Of a stretch of 38,539 nucleotides of DNA, positions 7,614 to 15,278 are shown in pieces. The position numbers and the translations under genes were made by a program. Source of the stretch: a virus. The notes below the pieces were generated by a model. The model was not told where the DNA came from, ran no database searches, and saw nothing but the letters and a program-made list of their open reading frames with translations. How positions within the stretch are numbered: position 1 is the first letter of the stretch; each line of letters opens with the position of its first letter. The DNA lies in the IMG/VR virus record IMGVR_UViG_3300036715_002709, positions 1 through 38,539 of that record. One strand, 5' to 3'.

Positions 7614-8489
7614 TTAATTACCTGTTGTTGAAGTGTTAACTGCAGAAGAATTATCAAGTAACAATTCTTCTGTTGGTGCTACTGGTGTTTCAACAACTGG
7701 TGCTGTTGCATCTACTGGTGTTTCAACAACCGGTGCATCTACAACTGCTGGTGTTTCAACTGGTGCTTCGACAACTGGTGTTTCAACTGGTGCTTCAACA
7801 ATAGGTGTTTCAACTGGGGCTTCGACAGGTGCATCAACAACTACTGGTGCTGTTTCAACTGGTGCTGTTTCAACTGGTGCATCTACAACTGGTGCATCTA
7901 CAACCGGTGCATCAACAACAACTGGTGTTTCAACAACTGGTGTTTCAACTGGTGCATCTACAACTGGTACTTCAACCGCTGGTGCATCTACAACTGGTGC
8001 ATCAACAACAACTGGTGTTTCAACAACTGGTGTTTCAACTGGTGCATCTACAACTGGTACTTCAACCGCTGGTGTTTCTACAACTGGTGCATCAACAACT
8101 GGTGTTTCAACAACTGGTGTTTCAACAACTGGTGTTTCAACTGCTGGTGTTTCAACAGGTGCATCTACAACTGGTGCTGTTTCAACAACTGGTGCTTCGA
8201 CAGGTGCATCAACAATAGGAGTTTCTACAGCTGGTGCTTCAACTGGTGCATCTACAACTGGTGCATCAACAACTGGTGTTTTTACAACTGGAGTTTTAAC
8301 ACCTTTTTTACCTGATTTTATTTTAGGTGTTTCTTCAGTTGTTTCTTCAATAATTATTTTGAAATGTTTAGGGAATTTTGTAGTAAGCTCAGATTCCATA
8401 TATTCAATTCCATTTTTTATTACAACAATTTTGAATCCAAGGTCAACGCTGATACTTTCACGATCAAGATTTGCGATATATTTTTTCAT
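7614..8489 (-). CDS. Pro/Val-rich pentapeptide-repeat protein
   Basis: A 291-residue protein. The first 50 residues are non-repetitive (MKKYIANLDRESISVDLGFK...). From about residue 65 to 270 the protein is imperfect pentapeptides of the type PVVET, PVVDA, PAVEV and PVEAP, roughly 40 units, then a short tail. A proline every few residues with alternating Val and Asp/Glu predicts an extended, acidic, rod-like stalk. The DNA is a GC-richer 15-bp-type tandem repeat, unlike its neighbours. It is transcribed with the gp13 neck gene from a late promoter, so a neck- or head-attached fibre or linker is plausible. No homologue is recognised. Confidence 0.65.
   Translation of the reverse strand: MKKYIANLDRESISVDLGFKIVVIKNGIEYMESELTTKFPKHFKIIIEETTEETPKIKSGKKGVKTPVVKTPVVDAPVVDAPVEAPAVETPIVDAPVEAPVVETAPVVDAPVETPAVETPVVETPVVETPVVDAPVVETPAVEVPVVDAPVETPVVETPVVVDAPVVDAPAVEVPVVDAPVETPVVETPVVVDAPVVDAPVVDAPVETAPVETAPVVVDAPVEAPVETPIVEAPVETPVVEAPVETPAVVDAPVVETPVDATAPVVETPVAPTEELLLDNSSAVNTSTTGN
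7660..8295. repeat. Tandem minisatellite inside the repeat protein
   Basis: About 40 degenerate 15-bp units, mostly combinations of ACAACTGGTGTTTCA and ACAACTGGTGCATCT in plus-strand reading. Two longer blocks (about 7920-7990 and 8000-8070) are near-identical, indicating recent internal duplication. Confidence 0.85.
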
Positions 8490-8515
8490 TAGGTTTCCTT
8501 TATTATGTTTATCTT

Positions 8516-8523
8516 TATTTATA
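8516..8523 (-). promoter_or_regulatory. T4-type late promoter
   Basis: Exact TATAAATA on the minus strand, 27 nt upstream of the start of the repeat-protein gene at 8489. Confidence 0.65.
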
Positions 8524-8526
8524 TGT

Positions 8527-9246
8527 TTATATTACACAGATACCAGATTTACCATAATCACAATAGTCACAAAGTTTTGTTATATTCTTAACATAATCTT
8601 CACATTTCTCAATTTTAGTAATCTTGTTTGAATATGTTGTTGCATAGTTTTGTAGATATTTTCTCTTGAATATGTACTTATGTTCCTTGCAATGCTCGAC
8701 AAATACATAAGTCATCTCAATCTCATCTACGTCTTTATATTCTCTGAAAAACCAAAGTGCATACAATATACCTTGACCATTATCATGATATTGTTGCTCA
8801 GGAAATTTTCCTGTCTTCCAGTCGACGATAATATACTTATTGTTTTTTCTGATAACTTTATCAATTTTACCACGCATAATTGCGTCTTTAGCATAATACG
8901 ATACTGGTTGTAGTTTCATATCTAAACCAAATTCTACCTCTTCACCAATGAGTTCAATATCCTCAAGATAATATTTTCCAATATCAGATACTACAAAATC
9001 TTGTACTATTTTCTTTGCATTATCTTGTTCAACAGGATCAAGAACACTAAAATTAAAATTAGGAAAAGTGTTAAAATTATCATTTTTAAACGTTTCATAA
9101 TGCTCGAGAACTAAGTGAACGAATGTACCTTTTTCAAGTGCAGGACTTGTATTAGGTCCACGGATTTTATCAATGTAATATAATTTAAATTTATGGGGGC
9201 AGTTAAATAATGATATTTTACTGTATGAATAAGGAGAGAATTTAAT
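8527..9246 (-). CDS. RecB/Cas4-like PD-(D/E)XK nuclease with Fe-S cysteines, probable ATT start
   Basis: An internal ATG at 8919 would give only 130 aa, but the same frame stays open upstream to 9246 and encodes conserved sequence: KFSPYSYSKISLFNCPHKFK, then YIDKIRGPNTSPALEKGTFVH. This is the N-terminal signature of RecB-type nucleases. The 239-residue protein has C16 plus C226, C229 and C237 (AddB/Cas4-type Fe-S cluster spacing) and a catalytic set GKID (D129) and DWK (D142, K144). It should cleave or process DNA ends. No ATG, GTG or TTG precedes the conserved part. The ATT at 9246 follows AAAAAAGGACTAAC, an excellent ribosome-binding site, and sits 1 nt after the upstream stop codon. The start is therefore unusual but well placed. 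Confidence 0.75.
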   Translation of the reverse strand: MKFSPYSYSKISLFNCPHKFKLYYIDKIRGPNTSPALEKGTFVHLVLEHYETFKNDNFNTFPNFNFSVLDPVEQDNAKKIVQDFVVSDIGKYYLEDIELIGEEVEFGLDMKLQPVSYYAKDAIMRGKIDKVIRKNNKYIIVDWKTGKFPEQQYHDNGQGILYALWFFREYKDVDEIEMTYVFVEHCKEHKYIFKRKYLQNYATTYSNKITKIEKCEDYVKNITKLCDYCDYGKSGICVI

Positions 9247-9247
9247 G

Positions 9248-9409
9248 TTAGTCCTTTTTTGTAATTGCTTCCAATTCGTTTTCTAGGTCAATGATATCTG
9301 AAAGCATTCTTTTTTTATCTTCAGGTGATTGTTTATCATATATTGAAATTATCTCATCAAGAATTTTCTCTAGTTTTTCTACCCTGTTATCATTGTTAAT
9401 TGTGTTCAT
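9248..9409 (-). CDS. Small acidic helical protein, 53 aa
   Basis: ATG at 9409 behind AAAGGTACAAT. The product has many Glu, Lys, Asp and Leu residues and probably forms one or two helices or a coiled coil. Its stop codon is immediately followed by the ATT start of the nuclease gene, so the two are coupled. A late promoter lies at 9426-9433. No function recognised. Confidence 0.6.
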   Translation of the reverse strand: MNTINNDNRVEKLEKILDEIISIYDKQSPEDKKRMLSDIIDLENELEAITKKD

Positions 9410-9425
9410 ATTGTACCTTTTTTAA

Positions 9426-9433
9426 TATTTATA
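9426..9433 (-). promoter_or_regulatory. T4-type late promoter
   Basis: Exact TATAAATA on the minus strand, 17 nt from the start of the 53-aa gene. Confidence 0.6.
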
Positions 9434-9522
9434 GGTCAATATCTGGAAATTCAAACCCATCAAATATTCCTGATATTATATTTAATCAAATAGAGATTTT
9501 ATGATTTTTATATAATGTAAGA

Positions 9523-9897
9523 TTAAATAATCTTACATGGAATACTTGCATCTTCATCATATGCATAAATCGCACACATACGGTGATATCCGTCTGCAAT
9601 GATAACTTTACCATTTACTTCATCTCTAACAAGTAAAAGTGGTGATAATGAATCACCTTTTTTTATTTTTTGTTTGTTCTTTCTAACGTGAGAATTACTT
9701 ACACCTAATAAAGAAAGGTCAGAAGCCCTGAATATATCCTTAGCTTTAAACGCTGACATTGTAGTTTGTTTAAGTTGTTTAACTAAATTCTCTACCATCA
9801 CTGAATCATAAATCAAACTTAAATAAGATTCCGCTGCAGGATAATCATGTTCTTCTGGTTCATTTAACCATTTAATTTCATATGTGTTTGATGCCAT
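9523..9897 (-). CDS. ParB/Srx-like domain protein
   Basis: A 124-residue protein. The C-terminal half, SPLLLVRDEVNGKVIIADGY followed by HRMCAIYAYDED, is the ParB-nuclease/sulfiredoxin-like motif in which a conserved DGYHR sequence binds nucleotide. The N-terminal half has ALKDIFRASDLSLLGV-like spacing. Stand-alone ParB-like proteins are common in phages and their roles are mostly unknown; some act as CTPases, nucleases or ADP-ribosylation-like modifiers. It has a good ribosome-binding site (GGAGAAAAACA). No partner parA is nearby, so a partition role is unlikely. Confidence 0.7.
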   Translation of the reverse strand: MASNTYEIKWLNEPEEHDYPAAESYLSLIYDSVMVENLVKQLKQTTMSAFKAKDIFRASDLSLLGVSNSHVRKNKQKIKKGDSLSPLLLVRDEVNGKVIIADGYHRMCAIYAYDEDASIPCKII

Positions 9898-9927
9898 TGT
9901 TTTTCTCCTAATTTTTAATTATTTGTT

Positions 9928-10254
9928 TTAATTAATAGTACATTTTTCTTTTTCACGCAAAATATCTATTTCAGTTATATAATTAATATCATATTTATGA
10001 AATATCTTAAGAAAGAGTTTATGAGTATTCTCGTATTCAGCAATGTTTTTATCTGCTTCAACTAATTTTTCATATAAATCTGTTATCATTATTGATTTCT
10101 CATATGAAAGATATGAAATCTTGTGATGTGAATTCTTATATCTCTTATTTAATTCTTCTAATTCTTTTAATCTATTTTTTTCAGTGATAAAACCATATAT
10201 GTATAATATTATTACGATCAAAATAGCTATTCCTGAGGCGATTAAATCTACCAT
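9928..10254 (-). CDS. Membrane-anchored coiled-coil protein
   Basis: A 108-residue protein with one N-terminal membrane segment (residues 4-22, IASGIAILIVIILYIYGF) followed by a Lys/Glu-rich helix likely to form a coiled coil. The topology resembles spanin-like or inner-membrane phage proteins, but it has no outer-membrane partner or catalytic motif. ATG behind AAGGAATTTGC. It sits downstream of the RNA ligase, 44 nt from its end. Confidence 0.55.
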   Translation of the reverse strand: MVDLIASGIAILIVIILYIYGFITEKNRLKELEELNKRYKNSHHKISYLSYEKSIMITDLYEKLVEADKNIAEYENTHKLFLKIFHKYDINYITEIDILREKEKCTIN

Positions 10255-10298
10255 GCAAATTCCTTATAACACATTATCTTTTAAAAATGATGAATGAA

Positions 10299-11366
10299 TC
10301 ATTGAATATTTTTTACAAGTTCATCATTAAACCATCGACGTGCAACATTATTAATTAAACTACTTACATCTTTAGGTTCTAAATTTTTTTCTGCAAGAAT
10401 ATCCATTTCTTCTTTAACTACATCATTCATAACTGCTTTAAGGAAATTACCCAATGATTTAATTGATGGTTCTAATTTCTCATTATTGATACCGAATGTG
10501 TTTTGCCACGCTTGTTCAAGTCTAAGTGGGTTAGCAGCGTAATTTGCAAAATCAATTTTAATTTGTTCTTTTTCATTATCAACAGGTTTAAGAGTTTTTA
10601 CTTTAGAATTAGAATGTTTCTCACCTTTTACCTTAAACCGTTGTAATGTTCCATTGAGTAAGAAAACAAATACAATACCTTCACCTACATTTGATTCTTG
10701 TCCAAATGCTTTACCAACAGGTGATGCAGGTTCTATTACTTCTTCAACTAGTTTAATCATTTCATTCTGTGAAAGTAATGGATTATTAAAATCAATCTCA
10801 ATTTCATATGTAGGAAAGTTAGAAATATTATAAATTTTAAAATCTAAATTATCTGGTTGAATTCCCATAGTATCATACCATACAGATAATTCTTCATTAA
10901 AAGTATCGATAGGTGATACTTTAAAATGTTGGAAAATAATTGATGTTTTTTCGATTCCAGTCAATGCTGACTTAGCCTGGATATTTCCACCACACCATTC
11001 ATAGAACACAGAAACGGTATACATATCTACATCGATATTATAAATTTTAACTAATCTTGAGATTACATCAAACCAACCATCTTTATTACGATTAACAGCA
11101 AATGCACATCCTGCATTATCATTCTCGATTGTAATGATATTATTACGTGATTGAACCCATAACCCGTCAATGTTGTTATAACAAACTGCAGCGTTTGTAC
11201 CATGAATTTTTTCTGTACCAGTTACAACAATTTTAGGCATTAACGCATTATGATTATAGATTGGATTACCTTCAGCGTCTTGACCCTTATATTGAGCAAC
11301 ATGTTGTACGTTTTTAATTATCTCACGGAATTGCCCGATTGAACCAAAATTAATAAATTTTTGCAT
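10299..11366 (-). CDS. rnlB: Rnl2-type RNA ligase
   Basis: A 355-residue ATP-dependent RNA ligase of the T4 Rnl2 family. Nucleotidyltransferase motif I is EKIHGTN (residues 52-58, adenylated Lys53). Further matches are SRNNI (motif Ia region, about 73), FYEWCGGNIQ (121-130, motif III), EGIVFVF (motif IV, about 229) and FKVKGEKHSNSK (motif V, about 243). Rnl2 seals 3'-OH/5'-PO4 nicks in double-stranded RNA and is used for RNA repair. T4 Rnl2 has 334 residues, so the protein is complete. It is transcribed from the extended -10 promoter at 11471, leaving a leader of about 100 nt. Confidence 0.88.
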   Translation of the reverse strand: MQKFINFGSIGQFREIIKNVQHVAQYKGQDAEGNPIYNHNALMPKIVVTGTEKIHGTNAAVCYNNIDGLWVQSRNNIITIENDNAGCAFAVNRNKDGWFDVISRLVKIYNIDVDMYTVSVFYEWCGGNIQAKSALTGIEKTSIIFQHFKVSPIDTFNEELSVWYDTMGIQPDNLDFKIYNISNFPTYEIEIDFNNPLLSQNEMIKLVEEVIEPASPVGKAFGQESNVGEGIVFVFLLNGTLQRFKVKGEKHSNSKVKTLKPVDNEKEQIKIDFANYAANPLRLEQAWQNTFGINNEKLEPSIKSLGNFLKAVMNDVVKEEMDILAEKNLEPKDVSSLINNVARRWFNDELVKNIQ

Positions 11367-11687
11367 ATATTTTTCCTTAATTGATTATTATGTATATTTT
11401 TATACTTGAATTTTGATGTCCACAACCAGATTCAATCTAGGTAGTTTAAAATTCTTCTTTTTGTACATATATTATATCATAATAAACTTAAAATTAGATT
11501 AATAATTATCACTAAAATCATATTGTTGTAAAGTAAGATGTGAAATTTCTATATAATTAACATTGAAAAATGTTTTTGAGAAAGGTAAATTTGCGGGTTG
11601 ACAGCGATTTTATGTTTTCTTTTTCAATCACAACATACCCATCATTAGGTATGTTGGTTTCAAATTATGAATTTTTGGAACTGATTA
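11367..11687. other. Intergenic region, 321 bp, with promoter, hairpin and open frame lacking a start
   Basis: It holds the rnlB promoter (11471-11500) and a 9-bp inverted repeat (CAACATACC 11631-11639, GGTATGTTG 11648-11656) with no T-run. It also holds a 35-codon minus-strand frame (11557-11664) that translates to protein-like sequence but has no start codon. That frame may be a gene remnant. Confidence 0.5.
11471..11500 (-). promoter_or_regulatory. Extended -10 promoter for rnlB
   Basis: TTTTAAGTTTATTA then TGATATAAT on the minus strand, with the longer upstream TTAATCTAATTTTAAG shared with other copies of the family. Confidence 0.7.
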
Positions 11688-12209
11688 TCATTTGTGATAT
11701 TTAGTTAAACAATTCATAACATCAGGATATGACTGCCATAAACCTGAGTGAGTTTGAATAGATAATGATTGGTCTTGAAGTAATTGATCACGATATTTTA
11801 TATCACTCATATCACGACCAGTGTGCCACACATATGCATAACCATCTTTTATCATCATTTCATTAAGATTAATATTTTTTAAGAATACAATCGCTACATC
11901 ACGGTCATGTGATGCATCACCCGTTGGTTTTATCTCAACAATATCACCTATCTTGATGATTGAATCAAGATGATTTGAAGATAATTTAGCTGCATCCACT
12001 GTGGTTTTACCACACTCTTTAATATCACTTTTTGCTTTGTAAGAAAATAAAAATTTCTCTGGAGAATCAATATCAGCAAAACGTAATTTTGTTACATTAC
12101 CATCATTTGATTTTACTGTAATAGTATCACCATCAATAAGTTTAACAACAGTTGCTGGATATGCAAATAACGTAGCAATGAATAACAATGTCAATATAAT
12201 TTTTTTCAT
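11688..12209 (-). CDS. Secreted thermonuclease-like (SNase family) nuclease
   Basis: A 173-residue protein with a clear signal peptide (MKKIILTLLFIATLFA, cleavage near residue 16). It then has the staphylococcal nuclease fold: VVKLIDGDTI (D28), KLRFADIDSPE (R43, D48, E51) and HDRDVAIVF (R103). All catalytic and calcium-ligand positions of SNase are kept. It should hydrolyse DNA or RNA in the periplasm or outside the cell. Two cysteines (about 66 and near the C-terminus) could form a disulfide, fitting export. Export suggests roles such as degrading incoming competing phage DNA or scavenging nucleotides, both inference. Confidence 0.85.
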   Translation of the reverse strand: MKKIILTLLFIATLFAYPATVVKLIDGDTITVKSNDGNVTKLRFADIDSPEKFLFSYKAKSDIKECGKTTVDAAKLSSNHLDSIIKIGDIVEIKPTGDASHDRDVAIVFLKNINLNEMMIKDGYAYVWHTGRDMSDIKYRDQLLQDQSLSIQTHSGLWQSYPDVMNCLTKYHK

Positions 12210-12248
12210 TTTTTTCCTTTTTTAAATTATATGCACCAGATGGGTGCA

Positions 12249-12578
12249 TTAATCTTTTTCAATTAATCTTGCAATTTGATTCTTAATACCAAAATCACTT
12301 TCTAGCAATGCAAGAACAAGTTCTTCCTCACCTTTTTCAAGATCAGTAATTTTCATCTCTTTTTTGAGAATCTTAATTGCATTCATCACTTGTCCTACAA
12401 GAATACCAGAACTTTTAGCATCTTTTTTAATATCTTTGATGTAACCATCAATTTCTTTTTTCTGTAATGCATGTGTAAGAATTGCTGATGCAAATTGTAA
12501 CGTTAAATTTTGTTCTTCACTTTTTTTCGTTTCGATAAACGTTTCTATCATTGCTTCTTCGTCTGTAGATAAAGCCAT
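12249..12578 (-). CDS. Helical protein of unknown function, 109 aa
   Basis: Almost entirely charged and hydrophobic helix-forming sequence with no membrane segment. The start codon overlaps the stop of the upstream gene (TAATG), so translation is coupled. No motif recognised. Confidence 0.55.
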   Translation of the reverse strand: MALSTDEEAMIETFIETKKSEEQNLTLQFASAILTHALQKKEIDGYIKDIKKDAKSSGILVGQVMNAIKILKKEMKITDLEKGEEELVLALLESDFGIKNQIARLIEKD

Positions 12579-13048
12579 TAATTCCCCTCAATTGAAATAA
12601 ATTTTGTTGCATTTTCAAGTGCTTTCACATTTTCAAGATACGTTTCGTTATTTTGAAAATCCCAATAACAGAAATCAGATGACATTGTATATACACCACC
12701 TTGTAGTTGAATTTCTTTTGAATAATCAAGATTGAAGATGATACGATTTTTTCCGCCATCAAATACAATATTTGCAACGTGATCACCATTGATTACATAA
12801 TGATTAGGATCAGAACTTATTAGAACATTCTTACCCATTGCCTTGATAACACCTTGCATAACAGATTTTAAATCGTTATCATAAAATACATATGTGTAAT
12901 CTGCAACCATGTTACCATTACGTAATGTAATACTGTGTGAATAATTGAATATTGCTTTTGTTTCACCTTCAGGTGTTGATTTAAAACCTACACTCGATAC
13001 TGCATCAAGATTGATGATTTTTTGTCCTGGGACTCTTATATTGTTCAT
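12578..13048 (-). CDS. Unknown beta-rich protein, 156 aa
   Basis: Alternating hydrophobic and polar strands with repeated Asn and Gly (VVDxNDL, VINGDHVANIVFDGG) suggest a beta-structured protein. No signal peptide. It begins 15 nt after the 77-aa gene and is coupled to the 109-aa gene downstream. No homologue recognised. Confidence 0.55.
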   Translation of the reverse strand: MNNIRVPGQKIINLDAVSSVGFKSTPEGETKAIFNYSHSITLRNGNMVADYTYVFYDNDLKSVMQGVIKAMGKNVLISSDPNHYVINGDHVANIVFDGGKNRIIFNLDYSKEIQLQGGVYTMSSDFCYWDFQNNETYLENVKALENATKFISIEGN

Positions 13049-13062
13049 GTTTTTCCTTCAAA

Positions 13063-13296
13063 TTATAATTTATCTTTAATTTCTCTCATAAGATTATATA
13101 CTTCCTTATCACCACTAAAGGTAATAGAATATCCAAAATCTTTTTCTGTACGTATAATTAGTATGTTAGGAGCATTCTTTCTTACATACATAGTTTTTCC
13201 TGTAAGATCAATAATAAATTCTTCTATAGCTTCAGAGTAAAATGACTCCTTGATACCAATTACTTTATTTTCACCTACTTTAAAATGTAATGTCAT
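13063..13296 (-). CDS. Unknown protein, 77 aa
   Basis: ATG behind AAGGAAGAAAT. The composition is mixed alpha/beta. It heads a three-gene cluster (77, 156 and 109 aa) expressed from the late promoter at 13353, so a late or virion-related role is possible. Confidence 0.55.
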   Translation of the reverse strand: MTLHFKVGENKVIGIKESFYSEAIEEFIIDLTGKTMYVRKNAPNILIIRTEKDFGYSITFSGDKEVYNLMREIKDKL

Positions 13297-13352
13297 ATTT
13301 CTTCCTTATCTCATTATGATTCGCTCCAATTCTATCAAGGATACGTTCTGAT

Positions 13353-13360
13353 TATTTATA
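13353..13360 (-). promoter_or_regulatory. T4-type late promoter
   Basis: Exact TATAAATA within TTATAAATAATC on the minus strand, 57 nt upstream of the 77-aa gene. Confidence 0.55.
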
Positions 13361-13377
13361 ATCAAAATGTTTAAATC

Positions 13378-14274
13378 TTATATTTTTATTATTTTATCTA
13401 ATTCCTGCAATACACGTTGAGAATTTGATTTTTTGTAAATATCATCCCACATTTCTTTGATTGCCTTGTAAGATGTTTTGTCTGGATTAAATCCTTTTAC
13501 AGAAACAAATCTCATAAATCTCCAGGCACGAAGATAATCTTCTTTGATTCTGTCTTTTGGTTTACCAACAAAACGTAATGTTTTTGATTTAATATCATTA
13601 AGTCCTTGCGTTGTAGGGTCAATCAATCTACGAGTTGTTAGGTTAAAATATAATGCATTTACAGTAAAATCACGTCTTTCTGCATCATCATAAATTGTTC
13701 CAATCTCAACACTTTCGGGACGTCTACCATCAACATATGTGCCATCTTTTCTATAATTTGCAATTTCATAATTAACATTATCCTTTGATACAATCATAAC
13801 AAGAAATTGTTTTCCTTCTTCTTTAACAGTGAACCCTGCATTGATAAAAAGTTTTTCTAATTCTTCATAAGGAATATCTGTAACAAAATCGAAATCTTTT
13901 GGCGTTTTGTCAATCAATATATCACGAACACATCCACCAACGAGACATGAATTTTCTGAATGTTGAAGAACCTCAATAATATCTTTAGATAAAAATGATG
14001 AAATGAGTTTAAATTTAAAACTTGCATTATCAAGATCTCTTAAGATATTATTAAGGATTTCTGACAATATTGTAAAATCTTTATTTCCAATACAGATTTC
14101 AAATAAATCATGTACTGTATAAAACAATTCAATATCTGTATTGTCTGCAAGGTCAATAAGTTTTCCTACCTGTTCAGCAGTACAATTTGTTTTAAGTGCT
14201 TTATAATCATTTACTTTGTATCGGAAAAAATCTTCATTAATTTTATTAACTAGTATTTTTTTATATTCTTTCAT
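13378..14274 (-). CDS. tRNA nucleotidyltransferase / poly(A) polymerase family protein
   Basis: A 298-residue class II nucleotidyltransferase. LVGGCVRD (111-118) binds nucleotide, DFDF (127-130) carries the two metal-binding aspartates, and ERRDFTVNALYF (about 208-219) is the motif C region. They are followed by LIDPTTQGLNDI and the neck motif DRIKEDYLRAWRFMRF. This is the head of CCA-adding and PcnB-type enzymes. The usual long C-terminal body and tail are missing, while an extra 100-residue helical segment precedes the catalytic head. Likely substrates are tRNA 3' ends, but poly(A) activity cannot be excluded. Promoter at 14300-14321. Confidence 0.82.
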   Translation of the reverse strand: MKEYKKILVNKINEDFFRYKVNDYKALKTNCTAEQVGKLIDLADNTDIELFYTVHDLFEICIGNKDFTILSEILNNILRDLDNASFKFKLISSFLSKDIIEVLQHSENSCLVGGCVRDILIDKTPKDFDFVTDIPYEELEKLFINAGFTVKEEGKQFLVMIVSKDNVNYEIANYRKDGTYVDGRRPESVEIGTIYDDAERRDFTVNALYFNLTTRRLIDPTTQGLNDIKSKTLRFVGKPKDRIKEDYLRAWRFMRFVSVKGFNPDKTSYKAIKEMWDDIYKKSNSQRVLQELDKIIKI

Positions 14275-14299
14275 AATTGTTCTTTCCTTCTTATGTTAT

Positions 14300-14321
14300 A
14301 TTATAACACATTAAACCTTAA
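14300..14321 (-). promoter_or_regulatory. Extended -10 promoter for the nucleotidyltransferase gene
   Basis: TTAAGGTTTAA then TGTGTTATAAT on the minus strand, 26 nt from the start codon. A perfect 19-bp palindrome lies just upstream (14333-14351). Confidence 0.65.
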
Positions 14322-14332
14322 TTATTGTTTAA

Positions 14333-14351
14333 ATTGATAATAATTATCAAT
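14333..14351. promoter_or_regulatory. Fur-box-like 19-bp palindrome
   Basis: ATTGATAATAATTATCAAT is a perfect 9-1-9 palindrome that contains the 7-1-7 Fur form TGATAATNATTATCA. It lies 12 bp upstream of the promoter at 14300-14321. It could instead be a weak hairpin after the small gene ending at 14356. Confidence 0.4.
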
Positions 14352-14355
14352 ATAA

Positions 14356-14514
14356 TCATAATTTATTTTTTATATCTTTTATGCGTTGCGCTTGCTTTGG
14401 TGTCTGTCTTCTCCAAGCAAAGGTTGTAGGTTTTTTCCTCTTAATATACATATCTGATAACATGCACATGATGAGCACTAATGGAATAATTAGAAATAAT
14501 ATTTCACATCTCAT
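14356..14514 (-). CDS. Small single-pass membrane protein, 52 aa
   Basis: ATG at 14514 behind a strong TTTAGGAGATTAC. Residues 4-22 form one membrane helix (EILFLIIPLVLIMCMLSDM), followed by a basic cytoplasmic tail (KRKKP, RRQ, Lys/Arg-rich end). No known family. Its position between two operons and its good translation signal support it as a real gene. Confidence 0.6.
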   Translation of the reverse strand: MRCEILFLIIPLVLIMCMLSDMYIKRKKPTTFAWRRQTPKQAQRIKDIKNKL

Positions 14515-14551
14515 GTAATCTCCTAAATAAACATTTTTTCTTTCTAATTAA

Positions 14552-14920
14552 TCAAATATCTTGTTCAATTATGAGAGTATCATAATCAACATGTAATACA
14601 AGATCAATAAGCCATTTTACACGAAATTGACACATGAATCTATCTGATACATATGAAAGATCACCTGCAATATTTGTATAACCATATGTTTCAAATCCCG
14701 TTCTTCTATCTCTATATGAAGAACGGTCAAAATATTTATAAAGAACCATTAAATGTTTATATTCTTTTCGAAGTAAATCAAGTGTTTCGATAGTATTATC
14801 AGTGGTTAATTTATCAAAGATTAATCTAATCTTATATCTTGCTTTATCGACATTTATAGTTGATTTTCCTAGATGACGTTTTTTGAAATAAGTTTTTAAT
14901 CCATTAGAACGTTTAATCAT
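14552..14920 (-). CDS. Unknown protein, 122 aa
   Basis: A basic N-terminus (IKRSNGLKTYFKKRHLGK) and a Tyr/Arg-rich middle. Its start overlaps the preceding gene's stop by ATGA, so it is translationally coupled. No recognisable domain. Confidence 0.55.
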   Translation of the reverse strand: MIKRSNGLKTYFKKRHLGKSTINVDKARYKIRLIFDKLTTDNTIETLDLLRKEYKHLMVLYKYFDRSSYRDRRTGFETYGYTNIAGDLSYVSDRFMCQFRVKWLIDLVLHVDYDTLIIEQDI

Positions 14921-15135
14921 AACATTTCTCCTGTGAGATCATCATCTGATAATGCTTCATTTAAATGTTTTCTAAATAAATTTACTATATCTTCTGATGT
15001 AAAATTACCATCTTCTATTGCTTTTTCAATAGCACCTAAAGGAAGATCTTCATCTTCTTTTCTATCATAAAAAAGAAAATCAAATATTAAATCTTTAATA
15101 TTGTAATCTATGTTTTTAATAGTTAGATCGCTCAT
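14917..15135 (-). CDS. Unknown acidic protein, 72 aa
   Basis: Start taken at ATG 15135 (AGAGGAATTTATATG) rather than the in-frame ATG at 15162, which lacks a ribosome-binding site. Acidic C-terminus with DDDLTG. The start lies inside the end of the 45-aa gene upstream (20-nt overlap). No function recognised. Confidence 0.55.
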   Translation of the reverse strand: MSDLTIKNIDYNIKDLIFDFLFYDRKEDEDLPLGAIEKAIEDGNFTSEDIVNLFRKHLNEALSDDDLTGEML

Positions 15136-15253
15136 ATAAATTCCTCTTTCTTTCTTCTGCAATTACCTTATTCACTATATCATCAATTTTATCATCAATA
15201 CATTTTTTTTCTTCATCAGTAAGAGGTGTAGTAAGTTCATTAATTGTTTTCAT
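15116..15253 (-). CDS. Small acidic helical protein, 45 aa
   Basis: ATG at 15253 behind AAAAGGATTGAC, 26 nt from the extended -10 promoter at 15279. The 45-aa product is mostly Asp, Glu, Lys and Ile. It leads the operon of the 72- and 122-aa genes and overlaps the next start. Confidence 0.55.
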   Translation of the reverse strand: MKTINELTTPLTDEEKKCIDDKIDDIVNKVIAEERKRNLYERSNY

Positions 15254-15269
15254 GTCAATCCTTTTTTTT

Positions 15270-15277
15270 TATAAATA
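15270..15277 (+). promoter_or_regulatory. T4-type late promoter (plus strand)
   Basis: Exact TATAAATA, 33 nt before the ATG at 15311. It abuts the minus-strand extended -10 promoter at 15279-15300. Confidence 0.6.
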
Positions 15278-15278
15278 T

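Noticed and set aside
7660-8295. Short repeats looking like a CRISPR array
   Set aside because: Units are contiguous, degenerate and in coding frame, with no spacers of constant length and no cas genes.
7633-8631. Long plus-strand frame (332 aa, Ser/Thr/Gly repeats) opposite the repeat protein
   Set aside because: It exists only because the 15-bp repeat is open in several frames; no ribosome-binding site, and the minus-strand gene has a promoter, a good start and a sensible order.
9434-9500. Peptide FDGFEFPDIDL before a stop on the minus strand
   Set aside because: Looks like an acidic protein tail but the frame has no start and is closed 16 codons upstream; perhaps a remnant.
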